Source: Thermogutta terrifontis
GTDB taxonomy: Bacteria; Planctomycetota; Planctomycetia; Pirellulales; Thermoguttaceae
Length of the DNA stretch: 64,000 bases
Assembly: GCF_002277955.1 (NCBI RefSeq)
Contig: NZ_CP018477.1
Location: forward strand, 4,237,206-4,301,205
Direction: 5' to 3'
Part shown: positions 35,992 through 44,990 of the stretch, in pieces
How the letters are laid out: each line of letters begins with the position of its first letter
How positions within the stretch are numbered: the first letter of the stretch is position 1
Position numbers and translations under genes: made by a program
Notes under the pieces: model-generated
Told to the model about the DNA's origin: nothing
What the model saw: the letters and a program-made list of their open reading frames with translations, nothing else
The model's database searches: none

Positions 35992-36992
35992 ATTCTCTCT
36001 GTACTGATGACGCGATTTATCGCGCAATCATTACCGACACCTATCCGGTTTGTCACGCGATATGTCAGAGGGCACGATCCAGTTTCCTGCCCGCCATCCG
36101 CCTGCTGGGCCGTGAGCAAGCCCACGCCATGGAAATCATCTACGCTTATTGCCGCTTCACGGACGACCTCGCAGATGAACTCCCGGCCGCTGAGGCCAGG
36201 CGTTATCTTCAATCGTGGAAGTCGATGATCGATCATCGGCTTGGATCTTCGTTTCTTCCCGCTCCGGCTTCCGAGCTCAGCGTTTTGTCCGAGGCTGCGA
36301 CCGTGCCGAAAGACGCGCTCGTTCTGGCTTCCGGCGTGGCAGCCGTCGTCAAGCACTACGGCATTCCACCCCGGTACGTTCTGGAAGTCATCGAAGGAGT
36401 GGAGCAAGACATCGACTTTCGCCCGCCTAAGAGTTTCGCCGAACTGGAACAGTACTGCGCCCGGGTTGCTTCAGCGGTGGGGGTGGCCTGTCTCTACATC
36501 TGGGGTTTTAAAGGCCGGGAGGTTCCTTCCCAAGCCCACGACTGTGGAGTGGCCTTCCAGTTGACCAACATCCTGCGGGACCTGCGTGAGGATGCGGAAC
36601 GAGGACGGATCTACATTCCGGCTGACGAACTGAACTCCTTTGGATGTAATGGGGACGATATTCTCAAAGGAGTGATGACGCCGGCCTGGAGTGATCTTCT
36701 CGACTTTCAGTTCAAAAGGACGGAATGTTTCTACCAGAGTGCGTCGGAGTTGTTCCAGTTTCTCAGCGATCGGGGGCGAAAAGTTTTCGGTTTGATGTTC
36801 TCCACCTACTACGCGCTTTTTCAAAAGCTCCGTCGCAATAAGCATCGCCTTTTCCGGCAGAAACTGAAGCTGCCACGCTGGCACAAAATTTGGCTGCTGG
36901 CCCGCTGGAGTTTGGCACCGCCCCGCTCTCTTCCCATCGTTGACGGGGCAACAAATTCTCGTCCTCCGGCCATCTCACCATCAACGGGGTGA
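35892..36992 (+). CDS. hpnD: Presqualene diphosphate synthase HpnD
   Basis: HpnD condenses two farnesyl diphosphates to presqualene diphosphate. Motifs are ARSSFLPAIRLLGREQAHAMEIIYAYCRFTDDLADE-type sequence near the start and the second Asp motif DLREDAERGRIYIP. YCARVASAVGVACLYIWG and FQLTNILRDL match the family. Starts at 35892 or 35919 both overlap the hpnC end by 70-100 bases. Homology begins about 40 residues in, so the true start is uncertain. The C-terminal 40 residues are Pro/Arg-rich. Overlap with hpnC and a 9-base gap to hpnE indicate a single operon. Confidence 0.9.
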   Translation: MANSTNAQPMDKTHSHDAKLVGCAVAQNRDEQIDSLCTDDAIYRAIITDTYPVCHAICQRARSSFLPAIRLLGREQAHAMEIIYAYCRFTDDLADELPAAEARRYLQSWKSMIDHRLGSSFLPAPASELSVLSEAATVPKDALVLASGVAAVVKHYGIPPRYVLEVIEGVEQDIDFRPPKSFAELEQYCARVASAVGVACLYIWGFKGREVPSQAHDCGVAFQLTNILRDLREDAERGRIYIPADELNSFGCNGDDILKGVMTPAWSDLLDFQFKRTECFYQSASELFQFLSDRGRKVFGLMFSTYYALFQKLRRNKHRLFRQKLKLPRWHKIWLLARWSLAPPRSLPIVDGATNSRPPAISPSTG

Positions 36993-37001
36993 AGCCGCGT
37001 C

Positions 37002-38429
37002 ATGGACCGAAGAGCGGAGCAGGAGAGACTGCGTATTGCCATCGTCGGTGGGGGTCTTGCCGGCCTGGCCACAGCATGGTTTCTTCGGAACACTGGGTGC
37101 GAAATTACTCTTTTTGAAGCCCGGCGTGTCCTGGGAGGCCGTGTCAGATCCATCACCGACCCCGAGATGGGCCAGACGATCGACACCTGTCAGCACGTCG
37201 CGTTGGGTTGCTGCACGGAGTTCCTCCGCTTTTGCCGGCAGATGAATGCGCTCGACCTATTTGTCAGACACCGCACCCTCTTCTTTACAGATGCCGGCGG
37301 CACGATTTGTCGCTTCCGGGCTGCCCCTGGATTACCCGCTCCCTTCCATTTGCTGCCCACCCTCTTGCGGTTCAAGCTGGTTTCGCCCACTGAACGGCTG
37401 GCGCTCCTTCGCGCGGCCTGGACTCTCTGGAGAGGCGAAAGTAATCCTGCTCACTCGTCAGACAGTGAGCTGACCGAGTCGTTTTTGCGGCGGATGGGTC
37501 AATCAGAACTGCTCCTGCGGATGTTCTGGGGGCCTCTACTCGTCAGCGCGACCAGCGAAACCCTGGATCGGATTCCGCTCCCTCTTGCGCGAATGATCAT
37601 TCGCGAGGTCTTCATAAAAAACCGGCATGGGCACGAATTGTGGATCCCGCGTGTACCTCTCGGCGTGTTGTGTGATGTCCATTTTCGGGGCCGTCTCGAA
37701 ACCGCAGGGGTGCGTATCCTTTCGGGACGGTCTGTCCGCGGAATTTCACGATCTCATAATGGCTGGTGCCTTCATTTTGGAGATGGTCGGACAGAAAATT
37801 TTACTGCCGTGGTGCTGGCCGTCCCCTGGTGGGTTGCGACTCGGCTTCTGCCGGCGGAAATCGTAACCAAGATTCTTCCCGGGTGGCCGGCGTCTCGCTC
37901 TCGAACATCTCCGGAGGCCTGTGCGATCACCGGTGTGCATTTGTGGTTCGATCGGCCGGGCTTTTCTCTCCCGCACGCGGTGTTGCCCTATGCGCTTTCA
38001 CAATGGGTGTTTCGACCTCCTTTCGCCGACATGTCTCAAGGCCAATCGGTTGCCTCGGTTGGCGATTCCGCCTCGGCAAAATCGCCCTGGTACTGCCACG
38101 TTGTGATCAGCGCGTCGCATCGGCTGGCCCCCGGCTCGCCGGAAGAGTGTCGCGAGCAAGTCGTTAGGGAGTTGCAGAGCACCTTCTCTGCCCTTCGATC
38201 CGCGAGACTGCTGGCCGGCCGCGCGATCACAGAGCCAGCGGCCGTGCTCTCTCCAGGTCGAGAGTGGGATCACCGCCGACCGCCGCAAGATACCGGCATC
38301 CCGGGGCTTGTTTTGGCGGGTGATTGGACGGCGACGGGCTGGCCCGGCACCATGGAGAGCGCGGTTCGCAGTGCCCAATTGGCCAGCGCGGTCCTCTCCA
38401 AGTTTATGCAGTCCCTGTCAAGCCGGTAA
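37002..38429 (+). CDS. hpnE: Hydroxysqualene dehydroxylase HpnE (FAD-dependent)
   Basis: HpnE reduces hydroxysqualene to squalene. The 475-residue flavoprotein starts with the dinucleotide-binding motif RIAIVGGGLAGLATAWFLRN and the second FAD loop FEARRVLGGRVRS. It ends with the amine-oxidase-type GLVLAGDWTATGWPGTMESAVRSA. QHVALGCCTEFLRF and LWFDRPGFSLPHAVLPYA are as in squalene-associated FAD proteins. It follows hpnD directly. In planctomycetes the squalene made this way can feed hopanoid, sterol or C30 carotenoid synthesis. No downstream cyclase or desaturase of those pathways is in the window. Confidence 0.93.
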   Translation: MDRRAEQERLRIAIVGGGLAGLATAWFLRNTGCEITLFEARRVLGGRVRSITDPEMGQTIDTCQHVALGCCTEFLRFCRQMNALDLFVRHRTLFFTDAGGTICRFRAAPGLPAPFHLLPTLLRFKLVSPTERLALLRAAWTLWRGESNPAHSSDSELTESFLRRMGQSELLLRMFWGPLLVSATSETLDRIPLPLARMIIREVFIKNRHGHELWIPRVPLGVLCDVHFRGRLETAGVRILSGRSVRGISRSHNGWCLHFGDGRTENFTAVVLAVPWWVATRLLPAEIVTKILPGWPASRSRTSPEACAITGVHLWFDRPGFSLPHAVLPYALSQWVFRPPFADMSQGQSVASVGDSASAKSPWYCHVVISASHRLAPGSPEECREQVVRELQSTFSALRSARLLAGRAITEPAAVLSPGREWDHRRPPQDTGIPGLVLAGDWTATGWPGTMESAVRSAQLASAVLSKFMQSLSSR

Positions 38430-38522
38430 TAAGCGAGAAATACTCGGCTCCGGAGAAAGCCGTGATCCCCGCCCGAGGCGGTGCGTCCAGGCGTCCTAAT
38501 TGTGGTTGCCGATTCCGGCCTG

Positions 38523-40145
38523 TCAGTGGTAGTTGGGGGGAACGGCTCCGTAGGACCAGGGGGTGGTGACGGGGGTCACCCGTGGTGGTTCCGGCACTGG
38601 CCCCGGCGTCAACTGGTGCGCCAGCTCCAACAGTGTGTCCCGGATTTGGTTACCGGCTTTAAAATCTAGATTGCTGTAGGCTGTAAGCCGGGTTTCATAG
38701 CCGCCACCATGCGGCCCGAAGGCCTCTTCCGTGGGCACATAGCCCACACAGCCGTTGGCCAGTTCGACCGGCATGGTGTATGGGAATTTAGAACCTGCTT
38801 TTAATTCCAGGCCATACTGGCAGAAGTATTCGGCAGGATTGGCCAGTATTACAAGCGGACCGATCTGGATGGCCTGCAACTCCACGGTGGCTTCTGGCTC
38901 AACCTTCAGTTTGGCGTCAAGCAGCACCGTCTGCACGGCGAAAATCCACTCGGTGGCCCCAACTTCCTTGGGGTCTTTTTTCGTCAGGCCCAGGCATTCC
39001 TCCACGCGTTTGGGGTCGGGCCGACGCCGGGGAATGGTGAGTGTGGTGCTGCGATAGTCTATAGGGGCGAGATTGCCCCGCGGAATCAAAAGCAACGTTT
39101 TCACTGCTTCGGCGCCCACCCGGCCGCCCACTCGCTGAGCCCATTCCTCACCCGTGGGGTTTTGAAAAGGGCTGAGATTGTCTACCTGCGTGACATCCCC
39201 GGAGCACCCCTGAAGAAAGACAACCACCACGTCGGGCCCATAAAAGCCACGAATCACCTTTTCCATGTAATAAATCCAGTTGGCCGATATGCCGCCGGGA
39301 TTCGTCGTCGCATGGCAGGTGTAGTGGACCACGCAACCTTCCAACTTTCCGTCGGGCGACCACGCCCCCAGAACGAGAACCTCCGGATCAGTTGGCCCCG
39401 CCACTTCCACAATATCGGGATTGAGCTGGCCGGGATGTGTGAACGTCAAGCCGTTTTTCATCCGGAATCGGCGGTTGAAAGCAACTTTGTCCTCGATACC
39501 TCGACCGACACCGCAAACGAGCGGATGCCTCTTTTCCCACGCCTCGCAAATCGCATCGACCGTGGCCTTTTCCATCTTCTCCAAGTAACGGCTGTCCGCC
39601 GTGGACGCCACCTCATAGGCCAGATGTTTGACCCAGTCGTCTGCATGGTCGTACTCGCCCGGCAACACCATACCACTGGGTCCACCGGAATGTGTATGCG
39701 ACGCGGCCAGCAGAATCGCTTCCGGTTTGAGGGCACATCGCCGGGCAACTTCGTCACGAATCCGCTTGACGCTTGGCTCGCGGATGATCAGTACATCGAG
39801 CCCCACCAGGGCCACAGCCTTCTGCCCGTCGTCGAACACCGCCGCTCGCGCTTTACAGGGATCGTGAAACGTCCGGTGATAAACTTTGCCATACCCCCCG
39901 GGTTGCTCCATGCCAAGTTCTGGACTGATGTCGCGCTCCGCAAAGCCCACTTTCAAAACAGGCTGAGCAGTTTCCGCCCAGAGCAGTGACTTCTCGCTCC
40001 AGCCGGCGAGCACCCCAAGGATTATCCCGCCCACGACAATGATAAGGATTCCACGGAAACTTAAACTGCGGAAGGCCGGAGAGGGCCTCCATCCGTGAAG
40101 GACACGCCCACTCGCTGGTCGGCTACCTGGTCGCTGGTGTGTCAT
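38523..40145 (-). CDS. Neutral/alkaline ceramidase-like exported hydrolase
   Basis: A 540-residue protein of the neutral ceramidase N-terminal family (zinc amidase fold). The N-terminal 60 residues contain one hydrophobic helix (RGILIIVVGGIILGVLAGW), which serves as signal or anchor. The family begins at LKVGFAERDISPELGMEQPGGYG. The zinc-binding AASHTHSGGPSG (about residue 165) is intact, and VHYTCHATTNPGG supplies another conserved His. The C-terminal Ig-like domain of true ceramidases is absent. Many planctomycete members are present in genomes without sphingolipids, so the substrate is unknown. ATG 40145 has a very strong AGAGGAGGTGG site. Confidence 0.87.
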   Translation of the reverse strand: MTHQRPGSRPASGRVLHGWRPSPAFRSLSFRGILIIVVGGIILGVLAGWSEKSLLWAETAQPVLKVGFAERDISPELGMEQPGGYGKVYHRTFHDPCKARAAVFDDGQKAVALVGLDVLIIREPSVKRIRDEVARRCALKPEAILLAASHTHSGGPSGMVLPGEYDHADDWVKHLAYEVASTADSRYLEKMEKATVDAICEAWEKRHPLVCGVGRGIEDKVAFNRRFRMKNGLTFTHPGQLNPDIVEVAGPTDPEVLVLGAWSPDGKLEGCVVHYTCHATTNPGGISANWIYYMEKVIRGFYGPDVVVVFLQGCSGDVTQVDNLSPFQNPTGEEWAQRVGGRVGAEAVKTLLLIPRGNLAPIDYRSTTLTIPRRRPDPKRVEECLGLTKKDPKEVGATEWIFAVQTVLLDAKLKVEPEATVELQAIQIGPLVILANPAEYFCQYGLELKAGSKFPYTMPVELANGCVGYVPTEEAFGPHGGGYETRLTAYSNLDFKAGNQIRDTLLELAHQLTPGPVPEPPRVTPVTTPWSYGAVPPNYH

Positions 40146-40320
40146 GCTTCCACCTCCTCTGGCTGGGATCACTTTGAAACTGGCGAGTGCGGAGACATTC
40201 CAGGTGAGTTTTGCCTCCCCATTTGATAACCGACGAGCGCTGCCCCGGCAAGTGTAGCCCAGGCTGGCCCATCCTCAGTTTTTGCAAAGATTTTGCACAA
40301 GGGTCAACGCGCAGCGTGCT

Positions 40321-40670
40321 GTAAGGGCAATTCATGAATTTGCCCCTACCGTTTGAGCGAACAGTCAGAGCCCGGTCGATGAATTGGATTATCCAAACGT
40401 TGCAATGTGCACCCGACAAGCCATCTCTGCGAACAACTCTTCACAGGGGCACTCCTGTCACGCCCGACGAGAGGGCTCGATGATCAAACGGACCTGACAA
40501 GCACGTCCCTCGGAAGTGGATCCCGTGGAAAAAGGTCCCTCCGATGGGTGTTTCGGAGGGGCACGCTCGTCGTGCCCGATGATGCGAAATGGAGCATCCA
40601 ACGTTAAACGGCGGACCTGACAGGCAAGTCCCTGCGGAGTTTCTTCGGAGGGGCACGCTTGTTGTACCCG
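40321..40670. repeat. Composite palindromic intergenic repeat, copy 4
   Basis: GGGCAATTC/GAATTTGCCC is at 40325-40345. GGGGCACTCCTGTCACGCCC is at about 40445-40464. GGACCTGACAAGCACGTCC is at 40490-40508. GGGGCACGCTCGTCGTGCCC is at about 40563-40582, GGACCTGACAGGCAAGTCC near 40614-40632, and GGGGCACGCTTGTTGTACCC near 40651-40670. CTCCGG-like words link the units. The remaining bases of the 707-base gap show no gene. Confidence 0.7.
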
Positions 40671-40852
40671 GGGAACTCAATCTCGCTTCCAGGCGAAACC
40701 ATGTGAGCGTCCGCGTCCCCATCGCCAGTGGAAAAGGGGCAATTTGTCGCGACAAGACCGGATAGGAAATATTCACGCTGCTGGTGTAGAATCGTGGAAG
40801 GAGCTTCGATATATCTTGCAAAAAAAAACTTCTCAGGGGAGGTCGTGGAGAA

Positions 40853-41911
40853 ATGACGTTTAAGGACACTTGTTTTCGGAGAATAGCTTTTGCTGTCCTT
40901 AATCGGGGTCGCATGGTCGCCATTCCCACAGGACACATCGTTTGTTGGAGCGTTCTTGTGGGCAGCCTCCTTCTGACTTTGGGTTGTACTCCGCGACAGG
41001 AAGTCTCTCCCTCCAACACTTCCTTTGAGCACCGCGACGCCGCCGCAGTACCCGGCCCACCCCTGGAAAAAGGAGCACCCGCCGGGGCATCTTCTCCAAC
41101 GGGCCATTCGCCCCGCGCCGCCTCCCGTGACTCCCTCCGTGATGTTGACGCCCAGACTCTGACCGCAGCCCTCCGAGCGGCAAACCCCGGCTTCACGGGC
41201 GAGGCCGTTGTGGAAAACCAGGATGGCGTGATTGTTGTCGCCATCAATGCGCCCGAGGTTCGCGACATCTCACCGCTAGCCGGTCTGCGAATTCACAAGC
41301 TGGACCTCTATCAGTGTTCGGTCAGTGATCTCACGCCCCTGTCGGGACTGCCTCTGGAAGCGCTGGCGCTGGACCGAACAAAGGTCACCGATTTGAGGCC
41401 GCTCAGCGGCATGCCGCTCCAGTACCTCTCGCTCAGCGAGACCGATGTGAGCGATCTGACTCCGCTGGCAGGATGTCCATTGAAACAGCTCAACCTTGTC
41501 CGCACGAAAGTGTCCGACCTTTCTCCTCTGGTCCGGTGTCCCCTGGAGACGCTCTGGCTTAATGAAACGCCGGTGAAAGACCTTTTCCCGCTTCGCCATG
41601 TACCGCTTGTCAGTCTCACCATCGCGGGCACCCCTGTGGAAGATCTGTCGCCGCTGAAAGGCATGCCCCTCAGACGGCTGCATATCGCGCGGTCGCAGGT
41701 CACGGATCTGACCCCTCTTCGCTGGTTGCGTCTGGAACGCCTGGTTTTCACGCCATCGCGAATCAAAACGGGTCTGGACATCGTGCGAAATATGCCCACG
41801 CTGCGAGAGATCGGAACCGCATTCGGGGAATCAGACTGGGGAATCGAAGACCGTCTGATGCCGCCCGACGAATTCTGGGCACTCTACGACGCCGGAAAGA
41901 TTACGGAGTGA
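40853..41911 (+). CDS. Leucine-rich-repeat lipoprotein
   Basis: A 352-residue exported protein. A hydrophobic segment with lipobox LLLTLGC (Cys45) predicts a lipid anchor. A start at 40913 would place the Cys at 25, but the 40853 ATG has the better GGGGAGG site. A Pro/Ser/Ala-rich linker follows. About eight leucine-rich repeats of 23 residues follow (about 135-320), of the form VSDLTPLxGxPLExLxLxxTx, forming a solenoid for protein or ligand binding. No enzyme domain is seen. The gene stands alone after the repeat-filled gap. Confidence 0.82.
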   Translation: MTFKDTCFRRIAFAVLNRGRMVAIPTGHIVCWSVLVGSLLLTLGCTPRQEVSPSNTSFEHRDAAAVPGPPLEKGAPAGASSPTGHSPRAASRDSLRDVDAQTLTAALRAANPGFTGEAVVENQDGVIVVAINAPEVRDISPLAGLRIHKLDLYQCSVSDLTPLSGLPLEALALDRTKVTDLRPLSGMPLQYLSLSETDVSDLTPLAGCPLKQLNLVRTKVSDLSPLVRCPLETLWLNETPVKDLFPLRHVPLVSLTIAGTPVEDLSPLKGMPLRRLHIARSQVTDLTPLRWLRLERLVFTPSRIKTGLDIVRNMPTLREIGTAFGESDWGIEDRLMPPDEFWALYDAGKITE

Positions 41912-41973
41912 CCGTATCTCTGGCAACCTTGTGCCTAAATTTCCGGCAGTAAAGAATGGGCAATCGACCAGGA

Positions 41974-43560
41974 CTACTTTTGTTTCTCACAGGAGGCCAA
42001 TTCCAGCGCCTGAAGGAGACGTCTCGCTTTGTGCCAGGTTTCCCGGTATTCGGCATAAGGATCGGATCGTGCCACGATCCCCCCGCCCACCGAAAAGATA
42101 CACCAGTCCCGCCAGCAGAGGATTGTCCGAATGAGAATATTGAGGTCCGCCGAGCCGTCCAACCCAATATAGCCGAGGCTGCCACAGTAGGGACCGCGGA
42201 CATGTGGTTCGAGTTCTGCGATGATTTCCATCGCCCGAGGCTTGGGAGCGCCAGTCACGGAGCCACCTGGAAAGCAAGCGGCCAGCAGGTCAAAAGCATC
42301 GTTCTGCGGTTTCAGGTCTCCCTCGATGACCGAGACAAGATGAAAGACGCCGGCGTAGCGTTCCAAGCGGCACAGGCTTGTCACGTGGACACTTTCCGGC
42401 AGACAAACGCGGGACAAATCATTCCGCAGCAAGTCAGTGATCATAATGTTCTCCGCCCGATCTTTCGCCGAGGCCAGCAATTCCGCGGCGATCGCGGCAT
42501 CCGTGTCTGGAACTCCTGTTCGGGCACGTGTCCCTTTGATGGGTCTCGTTTCCACATGGCCTTTTGTCACGCGGAGGAACCTCTCGGGCGAGGCACTGAG
42601 AAGCTGGGCGTGCCCGAAATCAAAGTAGGCAGCGAAAGGGGCTGGGTTAACCTGGCGAAGGTGGCGGTACAGGATCAACGGGTCTGCTGGCTTCGGTGTT
42701 GCCAGACGCTGGGCAAGATTGACCTGAAAAACATCTCCCGCCCAGATGTAGTCCACGGCTTTTCGCACTGCGTTCAAGTATTCCTCGGCCGAAAAATTAC
42801 TCGTCAGCGGCAGTTCAAAGGGGACGTCATTGATTGCCACGGGGAGCTGCTTTTGCAGTGTCTGGTCAGTTTCCGTGGGACAATTGGCCAATCCCTGCCC
42901 GGAGAAATGCCCATCCTTGTGAGAGGAATGCACCCAGCCGTGAAGCCTCTCCTGTGCTAGGCCAATTGATGAACTCTCTATCTCACCGAGTTTCTCTGCC
43001 TCAGAGAGCAGTTTCTGGAAGAAGTCGAGACGTGCTCGCGCCCGCTCTTTACGGTCCTCGCCCGGCTCACAGGGAATGCCCTGAGAGATAAGCCAGGCTC
43101 GCTGATGCCAGTGATCAGCGGCCAGGACAACGTCGTAAAGGCCCACGGCCCACAGCGGCCAGCCGCAGTCATCGGTTTGTGCCGGTGCCACATCCTCGAA
43201 CGCGCGGTTGAGTTCGTAACTCCAAAAGCCGGCCAAACCGCCCTGAAACGGTGGCAGATCCTCCCGTGCCGGCTGACGGAACTCGCGCGCATGGCCGGCG
43301 AGTTTGCGGAACGCCACCGCTGCTTGCTCTCCCGTCGCAGTGGAGGGAAGGAGGAAGAATTCCTGGGGATCGGCCATCAAAAACGAGTACCGCGCAAGTG
43401 AACGGTCATCGGCAGCCCCCCGCGGTGAATCGAGAAAAAGGACGTAGGGCAGACGGGAAAACGCGGCAAGCAGACGGTCCCAATTGGGCCACGAAACTTC
43501 CACTACAAGGGGAAAATCAAGCGAGGTCACGAGTGAGCTGTCTTTCCCGTTTCCGAACAC
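41974..43560 (-). CDS. pabB: Aminodeoxychorismate synthase component I
   Basis: PabB aminates chorismate to 4-amino-4-deoxychorismate, the first step to p-aminobenzoate for folate and related pterins. The 528-residue chorismate-binding enzyme carries DVFQVNLAQRL, SASPERFLRV, PIKGTRAR (about 318), MITDLLRNDLSRV and FPGGSVTGAPKPRAMEII. The Lys in PIKGT is the PabB type, where anthranilate synthase has Ala. The start overlaps the end of the DUF6513 gene by 34 bases on the same strand, so the two are probably translationally coupled. No pabA or pabC is in the window. Confidence 0.92.
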   Translation of the reverse strand: MFGNGKDSSLVTSLDFPLVVEVSWPNWDRLLAAFSRLPYVLFLDSPRGAADDRSLARYSFLMADPQEFFLLPSTATGEQAAVAFRKLAGHAREFRQPAREDLPPFQGGLAGFWSYELNRAFEDVAPAQTDDCGWPLWAVGLYDVVLAADHWHQRAWLISQGIPCEPGEDRKERARARLDFFQKLLSEAEKLGEIESSSIGLAQERLHGWVHSSHKDGHFSGQGLANCPTETDQTLQKQLPVAINDVPFELPLTSNFSAEEYLNAVRKAVDYIWAGDVFQVNLAQRLATPKPADPLILYRHLRQVNPAPFAAYFDFGHAQLLSASPERFLRVTKGHVETRPIKGTRARTGVPDTDAAIAAELLASAKDRAENIMITDLLRNDLSRVCLPESVHVTSLCRLERYAGVFHLVSVIEGDLKPQNDAFDLLAACFPGGSVTGAPKPRAMEIIAELEPHVRGPYCGSLGYIGLDGSADLNILIRTILCWRDWCIFSVGGGIVARSDPYAEYRETWHKARRLLQALELASCEKQK

Positions 43561-44990
43561 CCTTTAACAGACCGACGCCGGGCCAGTCGCCGAATTCGCC
43601 TCTCCCGCGGAGAAGGCTCTGCCACTGTATGAAGCCCCCAGTGCAGGGCTTCATCCTGCCAGTAATTCTTTCCGAGTTGACGGGCAATAGCGGCCTTGCA
43701 CAGTTCGTATCCGAGATAAAAAGCGGTATCCGGATCCAATGGGCGTCCGGCATCCTTCGCGGCGTCGGTGATCGCTTCAAACAGTTCGTAGGGATCGGAG
43801 GACTGCAACTCCCGGCCGAAAGCCCATGCACACAGTTGGTTCGCCTTCACAAACAACCGGGGGGACGGATCCCGAATCTGCTCCCGCAACTGCTGCCAGT
43901 ACTCCTCATTTCCATTGTTAATGTGGTGATCACGAAGCATGGCCAGGGAAGAGTCCAGACTCCGCAGCGACACGTGATACCGCTGGGCACAGTGGACCAT
44001 CCTTCGGATCACGTCACACTCGCGCACCGAGGTCCGGGCGGTGTTGACCTCCTGGGTTGTCAGGATCCATCTGGCGCCGATCTCCTGGGCAAATCCCAGC
44101 AAGAGGAGCAGAAGCGGTCCCGCATCCGCGGCCGAGTGGAAGAGGACCGAACACAGATCAAGAGCCAACGGAATGTCCGGCCAGATATGGCGGGCCTCCA
44201 CACTCCGCAGCATACTCTGGGTGAATCCCAAACCGACCGGAACCAACGACTGTTTGAGAATCGTCGGCCTGCGAATCTTTCTCAATGACTCCAGCGTTTC
44301 TTCCACACCCTCCCAGGTACCCGGCAGATAGGGCTCAATCACAAGATTCGTCTGCTCGGGCAAGTCTTCAGGCACTTCCAGCAACGGCTCAACAAAATCT
44401 GCACCCGCCGCAAGTGCTGCCTGCCATGTGGAGAGCTCGAGAGTCCTTACCCAAACCTTATGCCCATGTGAATGCAAAGCCTTGATGATCTTGGCAAACT
44501 GCGGTCGAGGCTCTCGATCCTCATGCCACAGGCCAATGACGTCAGCTCCATCGGCCACCAACCGATCTGCCAGATCGAGCAAAGTGGGAAGGGGAACGTC
44601 GGCGGCATCCTTGACCACGGCCACAATCCGCAGCGAGTACTCATCCTGCGGTAAGCACGGCCGATGACGCCTCCGAAAATATTCAGGAAGGTCGTGCAGG
44701 TCGTTCGGACCGCGTTCCACGGGGATTCTTAACTTGGCTTCCAGTTCGTGAGGGTCGCCCGAACATCGCCCCGGCAGCAGCACCCGGGTCGCTTCGGGAG
44801 GTACCTTCAACCGTTCCGCAATCCAGGGCACGCTCATCAGCCCGGCAATGCTGATGGGCATCACAGCCACCGAGTACTGAAAGTCATAACTGCTGGCCAG
44901 ATCGGGCAGCATACGCCGCAGCAACGGTTCCGCGAGACGTCCGGTGACGAACAGAAAATGTTCCGAAAAACCACGGTCTGCGGAATCCAT
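43527..44990 (-). CDS. DUF6513 / dihydropteroate-synthase-related protein
   Basis: A 487-residue cytoplasmic protein. The middle part resembles the pterin-binding barrel of dihydropteroate synthase: RIVAVVKDAADVPLPTLLDLADRLVADGADVIGLW, KHSLV-like SLVPVGLGF, LALDLCSVLFHSAADAGPLLLLLLGFAQEIGARWILTTQEVNTARTS. The N-terminal 130 residues match the DUF6513 region (FVTGRLAEPLLRRMLP). Relatives are found with tetrahydromethanopterin-linked C1 genes in methylotrophs, archaea and planctomycetes. Its overlap with pabB supports a role in pterin cofactor synthesis, perhaps coupling a pterin to an aryl amine. The exact reaction is inferred. Confidence 0.75.
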   Translation of the reverse strand: MDSADRGFSEHFLFVTGRLAEPLLRRMLPDLASSYDFQYSVAVMPISIAGLMSVPWIAERLKVPPEATRVLLPGRCSGDPHELEAKLRIPVERGPNDLHDLPEYFRRRHRPCLPQDEYSLRIVAVVKDAADVPLPTLLDLADRLVADGADVIGLWHEDREPRPQFAKIIKALHSHGHKVWVRTLELSTWQAALAAGADFVEPLLEVPEDLPEQTNLVIEPYLPGTWEGVEETLESLRKIRRPTILKQSLVPVGLGFTQSMLRSVEARHIWPDIPLALDLCSVLFHSAADAGPLLLLLLGFAQEIGARWILTTQEVNTARTSVRECDVIRRMVHCAQRYHVSLRSLDSSLAMLRDHHINNGNEEYWQQLREQIRDPSPRLFVKANQLCAWAFGRELQSSDPYELFEAITDAAKDAGRPLDPDTAFYLGYELCKAAIARQLGKNYWQDEALHWGLHTVAEPSPRERRIRRLARRRSVKGCSETGKTAHS

